Origin: Candidatus Tepidiaquacellales bacterium UBA6667
GTDB lineage: Bacteria > Bacteroidota > Ignavibacteria > Tepidaquicellales > Tepidaquicellaceae
Direction of reading: 5' to 3'
Length of the DNA: 28,621 nt
NCBI GenBank assembly: GCA_002455255.1
Contig: DKKL01000046.1
Coordinates: forward strand, 1 to 28,621
In this document: piece by piece, positions 9,023 through 17,647 of the stretch
How positions within the stretch are numbered: position 1 is the first letter of the stretch
Layout: each line of letters begins with the position of its first letter
The notes under the pieces: generated by a model
Database searches by the model: none
Told to the model about the DNA's origin: nothing
What the model saw: the letters and a program-made list of their open reading frames with translations, nothing else
Translations under genes and position numbers: made by a program

Positions 9023-10072
9023 ATGAAATTTATTGTTGGAAATATATTTGAAAGTAATACCGAAGCCCTTGTTAATACAGTTAACACAGTAGGCGTTATG
9101 GGAAAGGGTATAGCTTTACAATTCAAAAAAAGATTTCCGGAAAACTTTCAAGAGTACCTTAAAGCATGTAAAAACGGTGAAGTTAAAATAGGGAAGATGT
9201 TTATTACAGCTACCAATAGTATAATGAATCCAAAATGGATAATAAATTTTCCAACCAAAAAACATTGGATACAAAATTCAAAATATGAATTCATTGAAGA
9301 AGGCTTAAAAGACTTAATTATTCAAATTGAAAAATATGATATAAAATCTTTAGCAATTCCACCTCTTGGTGCGGGTCAAGGTGGGCTTGATTGGAATAAG
9401 GTTAAAAAATTGATTATTGATAATCTTCGAGGAATTAATATAGAGATTTCTGTTTTTGAACCTTCATCAACAAATGTTGCAAATAACGATTTTCCAAGTG
9501 TTCATTTAACTAAACCGAGAGCAATGATTTTAAATCTAATTGACGAATATAGAAAACTTGGTTATGAAATTTCTTTCCTCGAGATTCAAAAAATTGCATA
9601 TTTTCTTCAAAGAATGGGACAGATTGATTTAAGATTAAATTTTAAAAAATATTTATATGGTCCTTATGCCCACAATCTTCAGCATTTATTACACGAATTG
9701 GAAAAAGGATATATCATAAGTGATAAATCTGTTTTCGACTCTAAACCACTTGACCTGATACAGTTGAATTCCGGAAAAATAAAAGAGGTAAAAGAATTTT
9801 TGGAGCTTAATTGTAATGACGAAGAAAAGGATAGATTAAATAATATCAAAAACTTAATGGATGGATTTGAATCACCATTTGGATTGGAATTACTTGCTTC
9901 GGTTGATTGGATAATTAACAATAATGATTTAACTTTGTCATCCGAAGATATTAAGGTTAAAATTGATGAATGGAGTAAACGTAAAGGTGAAAATTTTAAA
10001 ATTGAACACATTAGGGTTGCTTTAATTAGATTAAGTGAATATAAAAATGAATTAAATTATAAATTATTTTAA
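9023..10072 (+). CDS. darG: DarG-family antitoxin: macrodomain ADP-ribosyl-DNA hydrolase plus C-terminal toxin-neutralising domain
   Basis: 349 residues in two parts. Residues 1 to about 150 are a macrodomain: FIVGNIFES, the adenine/ribose loop VNTVNTVGVMGKGIA, Lys80 in NFPTKKHW at the position of the catalytic Lys of characterised DarG, and the phosphate loop PPLGAGQGGLDW. Residues from about 165 to the end (PRAMILNLIDEYRKLGYE..., IQKIAYFLQRMG, LYGPYAHNLQHLLHELE) are the helical C-terminal domain found on DarG proteins. The macrodomain removes ADP-ribose from DNA and the C-terminal part is thought to bind DarT directly. The gene is complete, lies in the toxin-first order and is followed 9 bp after its stop by a strong terminator, so darTG is an autonomous two-gene unit. 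Confidence 0.94.
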   Translation: MKFIVGNIFESNTEALVNTVNTVGVMGKGIALQFKKRFPENFQEYLKACKNGEVKIGKMFITATNSIMNPKWIINFPTKKHWIQNSKYEFIEEGLKDLIIQIEKYDIKSLAIPPLGAGQGGLDWNKVKKLIIDNLRGINIEISVFEPSSTNVANNDFPSVHLTKPRAMILNLIDEYRKLGYEISFLEIQKIAYFLQRMGQIDLRLNFKKYLYGPYAHNLQHLLHELEKGYIISDKSVFDSKPLDLIQLNSGKIKEVKEFLELNCNDEEKDRLNNIKNLMDGFESPFGLELLASVDWIINNNDLTLSSEDIKVKIDEWSKRKGENFKIEHIRVALIRLSEYKNELNYKLF

Positions 10073-10081
10073 CTCAAAACT

Positions 10082-10118
10082 AAAATCCTGCCGGCTCAAA
10101 CACTACCGGCAGGATTTT
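10082..10118. terminator. Strong bidirectional intrinsic terminator
   Basis: A perfect 13-bp stem, AAAATCCTGCCGG at 10082-10094 with CCGGCAGGATTTT at 10106-10118, encloses an 11-nt loop. Because each arm ends in A or T runs, it works in both directions. It serves darG on the plus strand and the propeller gene on the minus strand, whose stop is at 10124. Confidence 0.92.
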
Positions 10119-10123
10119 TGCTC

Positions 10124-13100
10124 TTACTTAATCAACGTCATTTTTTTAGTAATTACATTTTTCAAAGTTGCTAATCTATAAAAATAAATCCCACTTGATA
10201 AATTAATTGCATTAAATTCACTTACATAATATCCGGCCGGCTTGAACTCATCTATTATTGTTGCCACCTCTCTGCCCGTTATATCAAATATTTTTAAAAC
10301 TACTCTGGAATCTTCCGGTAATTGAAAATTTATTTTCGTTGTGGGATTAAATGGATTAGGATAATTTTGTGATAATTCAATCTTTTCCGGTAAACCAACT
10401 ATTGCCTCTCCGTTCATTTCAAAATATTCAAAGTTACCGTTATAATCTGTCTGCTTTAATCTGTATTTATATCTGCCCGAATTTAAATTTCTGTCATTAA
10501 AAATATATTCGTTTTGCTGATTGGAATTTCCTGCTCCTTGTACAAAACCTATTTTAACAAAACTTTCATCACCATCCACCATACTCTTCCTTTCAATCTC
10601 AAACCCCGCGTTGTTTGTTTCAATCAATGTCTTCCAATTTAAATTAACATTGTTTAAATTTACCGTATGTATAAATCCCGTAAGCTCTACAGGCAAAGGG
10701 CTATCATTACTTCCAAAAGCAAATTCACTAAACCCCGTTACATTTACAACCAACTCTCCATTTACCGCATCATAACTTGTTGTTAATGGATTGAATACTC
10801 CTGTCCCCGGTGTTGGTCTTGAGTAAACCGTTACTCCATTTGGATCATTAATCCCATTTCCTGTAATTTCGGAAATTTTAAATCGCAAAACTCCGTTGAA
10901 TATTGCTGCAAACCCGCTCTGCTCAACAATCCACCTGTATTGAGAAATATTTCCCGGTATTCCACTCACATTAACCGGTGCACTATCATATTTTAATACA
11001 CTGACATTTCCGTTCCCTGCTCCTGAATCAATTTTAATTCTTACACCCGTAATATTTCCCGATAAATTAAATGAAACAAAATCATCTCCTTCAAAAATTG
11101 TTTTGATTACAATTGCCTCCGGTGCTGATGTATATGCATCAAACCATCTTTCAAACCTTGATGAAGGATTTCCATTCATTCGGTTAAATTCTCCACCGGC
11201 AAAAACTTCTGTACCGGATATTGCAAGTGTCATCACTGTTGAGTTTGCACCTGTGCCCATATTCCCCCAACTTGTTCCGTTAAATCTGCTAATGTATGGA
11301 AACCCTGAACCAAACTGACCTCCCGCATATAACACATTCCCCGAAACGGCAAGCGTATTTACCTGTGATGCCAATCCATTGCCTAAAATATGAAAAGCAT
11401 TGCCATCCCATCTCACCACATTCCTCCCGAAAAAATTTCCGTTAACATTACTAAATCCTCCTCCTATATAAACATTCGCTCCTGAAACAACAATAGTATT
11501 AACTGCTCCGTTCAAGCCCATCCCAAGTGCATTCCAGCTCGCCCCATCCCACCTCGCAATTCTGTCGGCATCAGGATTTCCTCCTGCATTTGTAAAAAAC
11601 CCCCCAACAAAAACATTACTTCCCTGAATTGCAATTGTGTAAACATCTGAATTTAATCCCCCACCAACAGAATTCCAGTTCGTCCCATCCCACATTGCTA
11701 TCTTTGATGTATTCGGCACACCCGCAACACTTGTGAATGTTCCGCCTACAAAAACCTTGTTTCCCGAAACCGCAATAGCCCTTACCGAACCATTATCTAT
11801 TCCACTTCCTAATGAAAACCAAGACTGTCCGTTCCATCCGGCAATCCTGTCAGCATTTACATCTCCACCTGCATTTAAAAAATTTCCACCGACGTAAAGT
11901 ATTGAGTCCGATACAGTTAAAGCTCTCACTTCTTCGTTGGACATTATAGTTGGAATTCCTGAACCTAATTTACTCCACTCTCCATTATTCCATTTCATTA
12001 TGTAATTTGCAGTAACATCATTATTAACACAATTAAAAATTCCACCTACATAAATATCATTTCCATAAGTTGCAATTGAATATACCATATCATTCAGTCC
12101 TATCCCTAATGGTTTAAATTCACCGTTTTGTCTTTTTCCAATTTTATTTATCCCTTTGTTAATTCCGGATTTGTCAAAAGTTCCACCGAAATAAAAATTC
12201 TGTGAATCGAATACCCCGTCAATAAATTCAATATCACACACAGTACCCGGTAAAAAATCAGTTACATTTGAATATACACTTTCCCAGTTGTTTCCATCCC
12301 ATCTTGCAATCTTTGAAGTATTCGCAACGCCGGTCGCCAAACTAAATCCACCAATAAAATAAACCGCTGAACCATTTGTCTTTATTATTTTCGACCCGGC
12401 TCCCTGAAGTCCACTACCCATATATTCAAAATTATTAGAAATCACATCATACTTTACAGCATAGTTTCCATTTGCTGAACCTCCTGCATTTGTAAAATCT
12501 CCCGTTAAATATAAACTTGATAACCCAACTCTCGCAACTCCACTGACATAACTATTCAAACCTGTTCCTATTGCGACGAATGTATTTAACTGTCCGTTAT
12601 AATATAAAATATTATTTAAATTAGGATTACCTCCGGCATTAAAAAAATTTCCTGCGACATAAATTAAATTACTTGCTCCTGCAAAATCAAAATCTAAAAC
12701 ACCGCCGTTATTTATTACATTAGGAATAACTTGTTGCCATTGCGTTCCTGTCCATTTTGCAATTCGTGAACCAACCCCACCCGCTGTGGTGAAGTATCCT
12801 CCAACAAATAGCGTATCACCATAAACTTTCATTACTCTCACTTCTCCATCTACTCCTTCGCCTACAGCTTGCCAGTTAACTCCATTCCATTTTGCAATGT
12901 AATCAGCATCCGCATTTCCTCCTGCATCTGTAAACGAACCACCCGCATATATCTCATTTCCATATTTACAAATCGTATAAACAATACCGTTTGAAATTCC
13001 TGTACCAAGTGAATTCCATTTATATCCATCCCAAAAGGAAATTCTTCTTCCGTTTAAATCTCCTCCGGCAAAAGTAAATTCTCCACCTGCATATACTTTT

Positions 13101-13261
13101 CCTTCATCATAAAGGATATCAAAAACAGTTCCGTTTAATCCCGGTGCAGATTTCCCAATCGAATCCCAACTGAATGGTGTTTGTGATTTAACTTCATCAG
13201 AATTTATTCCCGATAAAATTATAATCTGAAATAATAAAAATAATATTTTAATTGTTTTCAT
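10124..13261 (-). CDS. Large T9SS-sorted protein with 14 propeller blades (two seven-bladed propellers)
   Basis: 1045 residues. After a signal peptide come 14 copies of a roughly 45-50-residue repeat of the form 'RIA.WDG..W..LG.G....V..I...G..VYVGG.F..AGG'. I count fourteen between about residue 30 and 690, which would make two seven-bladed beta-propellers. Next are two beta-sandwich-like regions, including LPVELTGFIHTVNLNNVNLN, a common linker/Fn3-like segment in T9SS cargo. The C-terminus is a T9SS type A sorting domain (SQNYPNPFNPTTKI, SSGIYFYRLATL, KKMTLIK). It is exported through Sec and T9SS; its ligand is unknown. The start ATG at 13261 lies 3 bp after the stop of a small HTH gene, so the two may be translated from one mRNA. 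Blades 10-13 are more alike than the others, which suggests recent internal duplication. Confidence 0.88.
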   Translation of the reverse strand: MKTIKILFLLFQIIILSGINSDEVKSQTPFSWDSIGKSAPGLNGTVFDILYDEGKVYAGGEFTFAGGDLNGRRISFWDGYKWNSLGTGISNGIVYTICKYGNEIYAGGSFTDAGGNADADYIAKWNGVNWQAVGEGVDGEVRVMKVYGDTLFVGGYFTTAGGVGSRIAKWTGTQWQQVIPNVINNGGVLDFDFAGASNLIYVAGNFFNAGGNPNLNNILYYNGQLNTFVAIGTGLNSYVSGVARVGLSSLYLTGDFTNAGGSANGNYAVKYDVISNNFEYMGSGLQGAGSKIIKTNGSAVYFIGGFSLATGVANTSKIARWDGNNWESVYSNVTDFLPGTVCDIEFIDGVFDSQNFYFGGTFDKSGINKGINKIGKRQNGEFKPLGIGLNDMVYSIATYGNDIYVGGIFNCVNNDVTANYIMKWNNGEWSKLGSGIPTIMSNEEVRALTVSDSILYVGGNFLNAGGDVNADRIAGWNGQSWFSLGSGIDNGSVRAIAVSGNKVFVGGTFTSVAGVPNTSKIAMWDGTNWNSVGGGLNSDVYTIAIQGSNVFVGGFFTNAGGNPDADRIARWDGASWNALGMGLNGAVNTIVVSGANVYIGGGFSNVNGNFFGRNVVRWDGNAFHILGNGLASQVNTLAVSGNVLYAGGQFGSGFPYISRFNGTSWGNMGTGANSTVMTLAISGTEVFAGGEFNRMNGNPSSRFERWFDAYTSAPEAIVIKTIFEGDDFVSFNLSGNITGVRIKIDSGAGNGNVSVLKYDSAPVNVSGIPGNISQYRWIVEQSGFAAIFNGVLRFKISEITGNGINDPNGVTVYSRPTPGTGVFNPLTTSYDAVNGELVVNVTGFSEFAFGSNDSPLPVELTGFIHTVNLNNVNLNWKTLIETNNAGFEIERKSMVDGDESFVKIGFVQGAGNSNQQNEYIFNDRNLNSGRYKYRLKQTDYNGNFEYFEMNGEAIVGLPEKIELSQNYPNPFNPTTKINFQLPEDSRVVLKIFDITGREVATIIDEFKPAGYYVSEFNAINLSSGIYFYRLATLKNVITKKMTLIK

Positions 13262-13264
13262 ATT

Positions 13265-13552
13265 TTATTTATTTATTAAAAATATTTCTCGCAAAACTTT
13301 GTCTCTCATTTTGATGTTTTTTTCAAGCTCTTTAATTTTTTCTTTTTCAGACTTAATCTCTTCTGAAAAAATTTTTTCTCCCTCATTAAATAATTTTTTT
13401 ATCCAACTTTTAATTTTATCAGAGCTTACACCGTTTTTATTTGATAATTCTTCTATCGTAAATCCTTTCTCAAAATGATTCCTGATTATTGTCATTATCA
13501 TTTCAGGTTTAACTGTTTTCTTTAAAGGCATATTTATAAATGTTGTTATCAT
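13265..13552 (-). CDS. Small helix-turn-helix plus coiled-coil protein resembling IS3-type OrfA
   Basis: 95 residues, or 88 if the second ATG at 13531 (MPLKKTV) is used. Residues about 16-50 read as a helix-turn-helix (MTIIRNHFEKGFTIEELSNK, then NGVSSDKIKSWIKKLF). The rest is a charged coiled coil (EKEKIKELEKNIKMRDKVLREIF). This HTH-plus-leucine-zipper order is that of the OrfA subunit of IS3-family transposases. No OrfB, terminal inverted repeats or target duplication are visible nearby, and base composition matches the surroundings. It could be a domesticated or decayed transposase fragment, or an independent small DNA-binding protein. It ends 3 bp before the propeller gene, which suggests co-transcription and perhaps a regulatory role. 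The assignment is uncertain. Confidence 0.6.
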   Translation of the reverse strand: MITTFINMPLKKTVKPEMIMTIIRNHFEKGFTIEELSNKNGVSSDKIKSWIKKLFNEGEKIFSEEIKSEKEKIKELEKNIKMRDKVLREIFLINK

Positions 13553-13696
13553 AATGACTCAAAATTATCTTAATTTTACTTCCTCTTCAAAGACAAATTG
13601 ACTTATAAATCATAATTATTTTTTCAATTTTAAGTTGTAACATAATGAAAAATCAATACATTAATCATAAATCCAATCATTCCAATCTGACAATCT

Positions 13697-15169
13697 ATGA
13701 ATAACATTTTTATCGAATTTTTAAAATCTTTAAAGCCATCTGAATTAGATAATTTTACTGACTTCATTAATTCTCCTTTCTTTAATAAAAATAAAAATAT
13801 CTCAAAACTTACTTCTGAACTTTTAAAATTTTATCCCGAGTTTGAAAATAAAAATCTTACAGATGAAAAAATTTATTTTAAAATTTCAGGAAAAAAAGAA
13901 TTCAATAAAAAAATTTTTAATAATCTTATCTCAGAAGCAAATAAAATCTCTTCCGATTTTTATAAACTGGTACCATTTTTAAAAAATGACCTTTCTAATG
14001 ATTTTAATTTGTTAAGGGAGTATAACAATAGAAAACTTGACTCAAGATATCATAAACTTAAATCCGAAATTGATAATAAAATATCTTCCGAAGATGTTAA
14101 TATTAACTTCTTCAGAGAAAAACTCTCGCTTGCAAAAAATCAAGTTGAGTTTCTCATTTACAGAACTGAATATAAAAATATAATTGAAAATCTATATTCA
14201 AGAAGTGATTATCTGATATATGATTTTGTGCTTAAACTATTTTATGATTATCAGGAAATGATTACTTTTTCTAACCTGAGAAATGAAGAGTTTAAAGATT
14301 CACTAACATATAAAGTTATTGATTCTTTAAATTTTGAAGAGATTCTTAAAAATTTTGATAAAAAAAACCATACTGACGATTTTGAAAAAAATTATTTTCA
14401 AATGTATTATTTTTTTATAAAAGCACTGAAAAATCTGAATGATGATGAAAGCTATTTTAACTTTAAAAATCTTTTAATTAAATTAATCGATAGATTTAAC
14501 TACACAGAAAAAAATGCAAATCTATTGCGGCTTAATAATCTGATTGTTTATAAAATTAATTTTGAAAATAAAATCTCTCTTGTAGCAGAAGAACTGGAGG
14601 TTTATAAACTTATGCTTAAATTCGGCACTTATAATTATGGTTCAGCAAAAAAAAACTTCCGCATTATAACTTTTAGAAATATTATTCTCGTTTGTTTTGA
14701 AATTAAAGATAAAACTTTTTTGAAACATTTTTTGGATAAATATACTTCAGAGGTTTCTGACGAATACAGAGATGATATGTATAATTACGGAATGTTGTAT
14801 CTTGAATTCTTAAATGGCAATTTTAATAAATCTCTTGAACATATTAATAAAGTTAACTACAGCCACTTTCTTTTTAAAACCGATATAAGAACCATCAGTC
14901 TTATGACTCACTACGAACTCGGCAACTACGAAACAGCATTCTCACTTGTTGATTCATTCTCAAAATTCCTTGAAAGAAACGATGAAGTTAATGATTATAT
15001 CTTTGAAGTAAACAAAGAGTTTTTGAAATATTTTACAGATGTATTAAAGATAAAAACCGGCAAAGATAATACTGACTCTGATTTTCTTTTAAATAAAATT
15101 TCTCAAAGATATTCAAAAGAAAATCTCTGGCTCGCTGAAAAAATTAAGGAAATAAAAAACGGGGACTAA
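13697..15169 (+). CDS. Unrecognised alpha-helical protein, first member of a paralogous 'NSPF-NK' family
   Basis: 490 residues, rich in Lys, Asn, Phe and Leu, with no signal peptide or membrane segment, so probably cytoplasmic. I do not recognise a named family. Residues about 9-45 (LKSLKPSELDNFTDFINSPF, then FNKNKNISKLTSELL) align clearly with the N-terminus of the protein at 18802-20259. The C-terminal third also aligns: LYLEFLNGNFNKSLEHINKV with IKFFKGDSDSAYSLLNSV, and FSKFLERNDEVNDY with VKKFLQRKNNLSDY. The C-terminal half has TPR-like helical pairs (YELGNYETAFSLVDSF). That suggests an alpha-solenoid scaffold, but no enzymatic motif is visible. It is a single-gene unit between two minus-strand T9SS cargo genes and carries its own terminator overlapping its stop codon. 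Confidence 0.8.
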   Translation: MNNIFIEFLKSLKPSELDNFTDFINSPFFNKNKNISKLTSELLKFYPEFENKNLTDEKIYFKISGKKEFNKKIFNNLISEANKISSDFYKLVPFLKNDLSNDFNLLREYNNRKLDSRYHKLKSEIDNKISSEDVNINFFREKLSLAKNQVEFLIYRTEYKNIIENLYSRSDYLIYDFVLKLFYDYQEMITFSNLRNEEFKDSLTYKVIDSLNFEEILKNFDKKNHTDDFEKNYFQMYYFFIKALKNLNDDESYFNFKNLLIKLIDRFNYTEKNANLLRLNNLIVYKINFENKISLVAEELEVYKLMLKFGTYNYGSAKKNFRIITFRNIILVCFEIKDKTFLKHFLDKYTSEVSDEYRDDMYNYGMLYLEFLNGNFNKSLEHINKVNYSHFLFKTDIRTISLMTHYELGNYETAFSLVDSFSKFLERNDEVNDYIFEVNKEFLKYFTDVLKIKTGKDNTDSDFLLNKISQRYSKENLWLAEKIKEIKNGD

Positions 15170-15179
15170 ATCCCCGTTT
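15157..15179. terminator. Bidirectional intrinsic terminator overlapping a stop codon
   Basis: AAACGGGGA at 15157-15165 pairs perfectly with TCCCCGTTT at 15171-15179 around the loop CTAAA, which contains the stop codon of the plus-strand gene. A-rich sequence on the left and T-rich sequence on the right let it end the plus-strand gene, and it may also act on the minus-strand gene whose stop is at 15212. Confidence 0.85.
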
Positions 15180-15211
15180 ATATTATCATTCAGAATTAAA
15201 TAAATATTTTT

Positions 15212-17038
15212 TTACTTAATTAACATCATTGATTTTGTTTCAATAAACTGTCCCGATGTTAATCTATAAAAATATATTCCGCTTGTCAGATTTTTTCCAT
15301 TAAATGTATATGAATAACTCCCCGCCGCTAAATTTCCACTTATTAACTTTGCTACCTCTTTACCGCTAATGTCATATATAGAAAGAGTAGTCATCGCTGT
15401 ATTTGGAATTGAAAAATTTATCTGTGTTGTAGGATTAAATGGATTTGGAAAATTCTGCAACAAACTGTATTTGTCAGGTGTTGAATTTAAATTGCTCATA
15501 CCGACTAACGCTACTTCATCTGCTCCTCTTGATGGTAATAATGCATTCCTCATATGACCGTCTATATCACGGGTTATTCCGGGAACAGGTGAACCTCTCA
15601 ACGCTAAATCATTTAAAGATGCACCACTTAAATGTAAATCAATCGGTGATACAAAAGTCACTGATCTGAATCTTGTGTTCTGTTCCTGTGGATTTGCTGC
15701 TGTTCGGTATGCAACTGAATCTGAATAATTAACTCCTTCCCATACGGCAAATGCTCCGTTACCGGCTGCATCAGCAAAATAAACATTATAATCCATCGAA
15801 AGCGTATTTGATGTTATACCGTTAAATGCCGCTCCAGTGTGAAAACCTGACATCACACCACCTGACCTTGTATTAACGCAAATATTATTCTTCATCTCAA
15901 ATGTTCCGCCTGAGTTTGTTGAGTTTTTAAAAATTCCTGCGGAGATTACTGTATTTGCTCCGCCTCCAATATGCGTTCCCGCAATATTAACAGTGTTGTA
16001 AAATAGTTTAATTGTGTAAGCATTCGTACCGGTAAATAACATTCCATATACTGTTACGGCATTGTTGTTGTTATCAGGTAATGCTACAAAATTATTATAT
16101 ATATAGAGTTCACTACCAATTCCTGGATTTGTTGTTGTGTAGATTCCTCTAATTGTTAATGATGTAGATGTTGACGATGATAATACGTTATAAATTTTAT
16201 TATTACTGATTGTTAAATTGTATGTAGATGTTGTTGCTATTGAAATTCCTGAAGGATTTGTAATATTAAACCCTGCGGTTTGATAAATTAAATTAGAATC
16301 TATTGTTGTATTGTTGACTCCTGTCTGATGCCATATTCCTGCAAAGCTCCAGTTCTTTATTTCATTACCTCTAATCAGATTATTATTGTTCACGTTAGCA
16401 GCTGTTCCGTTAATCCCTAATCCTGTTCTTCCACCATCAATAACATTATTTATAATTTGATTGTCCGAGTTTCCTTCAGGATTTGCAGCTGCCGTTCCTA
16501 TACTGACTGTTCTCGGTCCTGCTGAGTTCTGTGTCGCATTAATTAATATACAGTTTCTCACTACATTATTAGTTGCTCCGTTTATTAAATTTATTGTGTT
16601 CGATGAGGTTCCTGCTGTTATGTTGTTCGCAACAGTAATATTTCTTCCGGTTCCTGTTCCTCCTGCTCTTCCGTCTAATATTACATAATCTGCTCCATCA
16701 AATGTGATTATCGGATTATTATTCATACTTGATGAAATTGATACATTCAGATTTCCCGCTGCCGGCATTACAGTAATTGTATTTGTTATGCTTGCTCCGG
16801 TCCTTGCTGAGAAAATTATTGGGTACATCTCTGATGCACCGGTGTAGCTTGATTGTATTACTATCATAAGTGCTTCAGTTAATGTCGGGGGAATGGCATT
16901 GTAAGCTTCCTGAATCGAACTGTGGGAGCTTATAAGACCACCTGTATTCCTTAACTGTACAGACCCTGCTTGAGAAAATACTTTTCCTGAAACTGATAAT
17001 AAAATTAACACTGCCAAAAGTTTTAAAAATTTTTGCAT
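15212..17038 (-). CDS. T9SS-sorted right-handed beta-helix surface protein
   Basis: 608 residues. The signal peptide (MQKFLKLLAVLILLSVSGKVFSQ) is followed by a Sec-exported repeat region. Residues about 95-420 consist of short turns of the type 'NNVVRNCILINAT', 'NQIINNVIDGG', 'NNLIRGNEIKNWSFAGIW', 'TIDSNLIYQT' and 'NLTISNNKIYNV', the ladder pattern of a parallel beta-helix as in pectate-lyase-like and other polysaccharide-binding proteins. No pectate lyase catalytic residues can be assigned, so enzymatic activity is doubtful. The C-terminal 85 residues are a T9SS type A sorting domain (LLQNFPNPFNPTTQI, SGIYFYRLTSG, KSMMLIK). Unlike most genes here it has a good Shine-Dalgarno (AGGAG, 17049-17053). 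It appears to be transcribed alone from the non-coding region to its right. Confidence 0.88.
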   Translation of the reverse strand: MQKFLKLLAVLILLSVSGKVFSQAGSVQLRNTGGLISSHSSIQEAYNAIPPTLTEALMIVIQSSYTGASEMYPIIFSARTGASITNTITVMPAAGNLNVSISSSMNNNPIITFDGADYVILDGRAGGTGTGRNITVANNITAGTSSNTINLINGATNNVVRNCILINATQNSAGPRTVSIGTAAANPEGNSDNQIINNVIDGGRTGLGINGTAANVNNNNLIRGNEIKNWSFAGIWHQTGVNNTTIDSNLIYQTAGFNITNPSGISIATTSTYNLTISNNKIYNVLSSSTSTSLTIRGIYTTTNPGIGSELYIYNNFVALPDNNNNAVTVYGMLFTGTNAYTIKLFYNTVNIAGTHIGGGANTVISAGIFKNSTNSGGTFEMKNNICVNTRSGGVMSGFHTGAAFNGITSNTLSMDYNVYFADAAGNGAFAVWEGVNYSDSVAYRTAANPQEQNTRFRSVTFVSPIDLHLSGASLNDLALRGSPVPGITRDIDGHMRNALLPSRGADEVALVGMSNLNSTPDKYSLLQNFPNPFNPTTQINFSIPNTAMTTLSIYDISGKEVAKLISGNLAAGSYSYTFNGKNLTSGIYFYRLTSGQFIETKSMMLIK

Positions 17039-17048
17039 TTGTAAATTT

Positions 17049-17053
17049 CTCCT
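17049..17053 (-). promoter_or_regulatory. Shine-Dalgarno sequence of the beta-helix gene
   Basis: On the minus strand AGGAG lies 10 bp before the ATG at 17038. It is noted because nearly every other gene in the window lacks a recognisable Shine-Dalgarno. It also supports the 17038 start. Confidence 0.7.
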
Positions 17054-17190
17054 GTAATTTAATTTTATAATATAATTTATGTATTTTCATTTTAAAAAAG
17101 TATAACTTTCGTAAAAGTCTGTCTTGTTCGTTACTGCCTTCCAATTTCTAAATTTTAAGTAATCTATTAGAAGAATTATTCGGAATCTTA

Positions 17191-17250
17191 GTCCAACTTT
17201 AGAAGCCTGTCCCGGTTCATCGGGAGGGAATTTAGGGGGAGGAAAAATAA
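17191..17250. repeat. Dispersed repeat with CCCG-CGGG hairpin, copy 1
   Basis: The segment runs AGAAGCCTGTCCCG, GTTCAT, CGGGAGGGAATTTAGG, ending in an A-rich tail. A closely related copy lies at 24665-24727 (GGAAACCTGTCCCG, ATTCAT, CGGTAGGGGAATTAGG). The core CCTGTCCCG followed by a complementary CGGG also recurs in the tandem repeat past mnmG. This is an intergenic, REP-like element. Confidence 0.7.
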
Positions 17251-17365
17251 ATTTATTTCAAGGTTTTTTAAATTTCTATGTCTCCTTTAACTTCATTATA
17301 TAGCGGGCTTAGTTTATCCCAATGTATCGGAAACCCACAATCTCTCTATAATCTCACACATAATT

Positions 17366-17424
17366 ATTCGTGTAATTCGTTCAATTAGTGAAATTCGCTC
17401 GCCCCAACGGGGTGGTGAAGATTT
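17366..17424. repeat. 59-bp direct repeat, copy 1
   Basis: It begins ATTCGTGTAATTCGTTCAAT and ends CGGGGTGGTGAAGATTT. Copy 2 starts 147 bp further on at 17513. The copies contain a small CCCC-loop-GGGG hairpin in which only the loop differs (AAC here, TAC in copy 2). The ATTCGTG/AATTCG portion is related to the repeats at 24786 and 24930. Confidence 0.8.
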
Positions 17425-17512
17425 CTTATCTCCTTGTTAAGTTTCCCATCTAAAAGCAACAGCAATTTTGCTTTGTAGTCACTCTTTTACTTACAATTTT
17501 TTATTCGTGTAA

Positions 17513-17573
17513 TTCGTTCAATTGGTGAAAATTAGCTCGCCCCTACGGGGTGGTGAAGATTTTTTAATAATTA
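17513..17573. repeat. 59-bp direct repeat, copy 2
   Basis: This is the second copy of the element at 17366-17424, with a few substitutions and two inserted bases. The stem bases of the CCCC/GGGG hairpin are unchanged while the loop changes. Confidence 0.8.
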
Positions 17574-17586
17574 TAGACATTTGTAT

Positions 17587-17616
17587 AAAAAAAACCCGGT
17601 GTGGGGATCCACCGGG
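17587..17616 (-). terminator. Intrinsic terminator of the cytochrome c gene
   Basis: On the minus strand CCCGGTG (complement of 17610-17616) pairs with CACCGGG (complement of 17595-17601) around an 8-nt loop, followed by eight T residues (complement of 17587-17594). It lies about 30 bp past the stop of the cytochrome gene. Confidence 0.92.
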
Positions 17617-17647
17617 CTTATGTAAATAAAAAGGAATGAAAAAACAC

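Larger units (their letters stand above)
17039..17647. other. Non-coding repeat-bearing intergenic region
   Basis: No gene is supportable in these 609 bp. They hold the leader of the beta-helix gene, including its ribosome-binding site at 17049-17053, a hairpin repeat at 17191-17250 that recurs near 24665, a pair of 59-61-bp direct repeats, and the terminator of the cytochrome gene. Short frames here lack family features. Confidence 0.75.

Noticed and set aside
13265..13552. Intact insertion sequence
   Set aside because: There is no OrfB, no terminal inverted repeats and no target-site duplication around the HTH gene.
17039..17647. tRNA or small structured RNA gene
   Set aside because: No cloverleaf or known RNA signature was found; the structure present is explained by short repeats and the cytochrome terminator.
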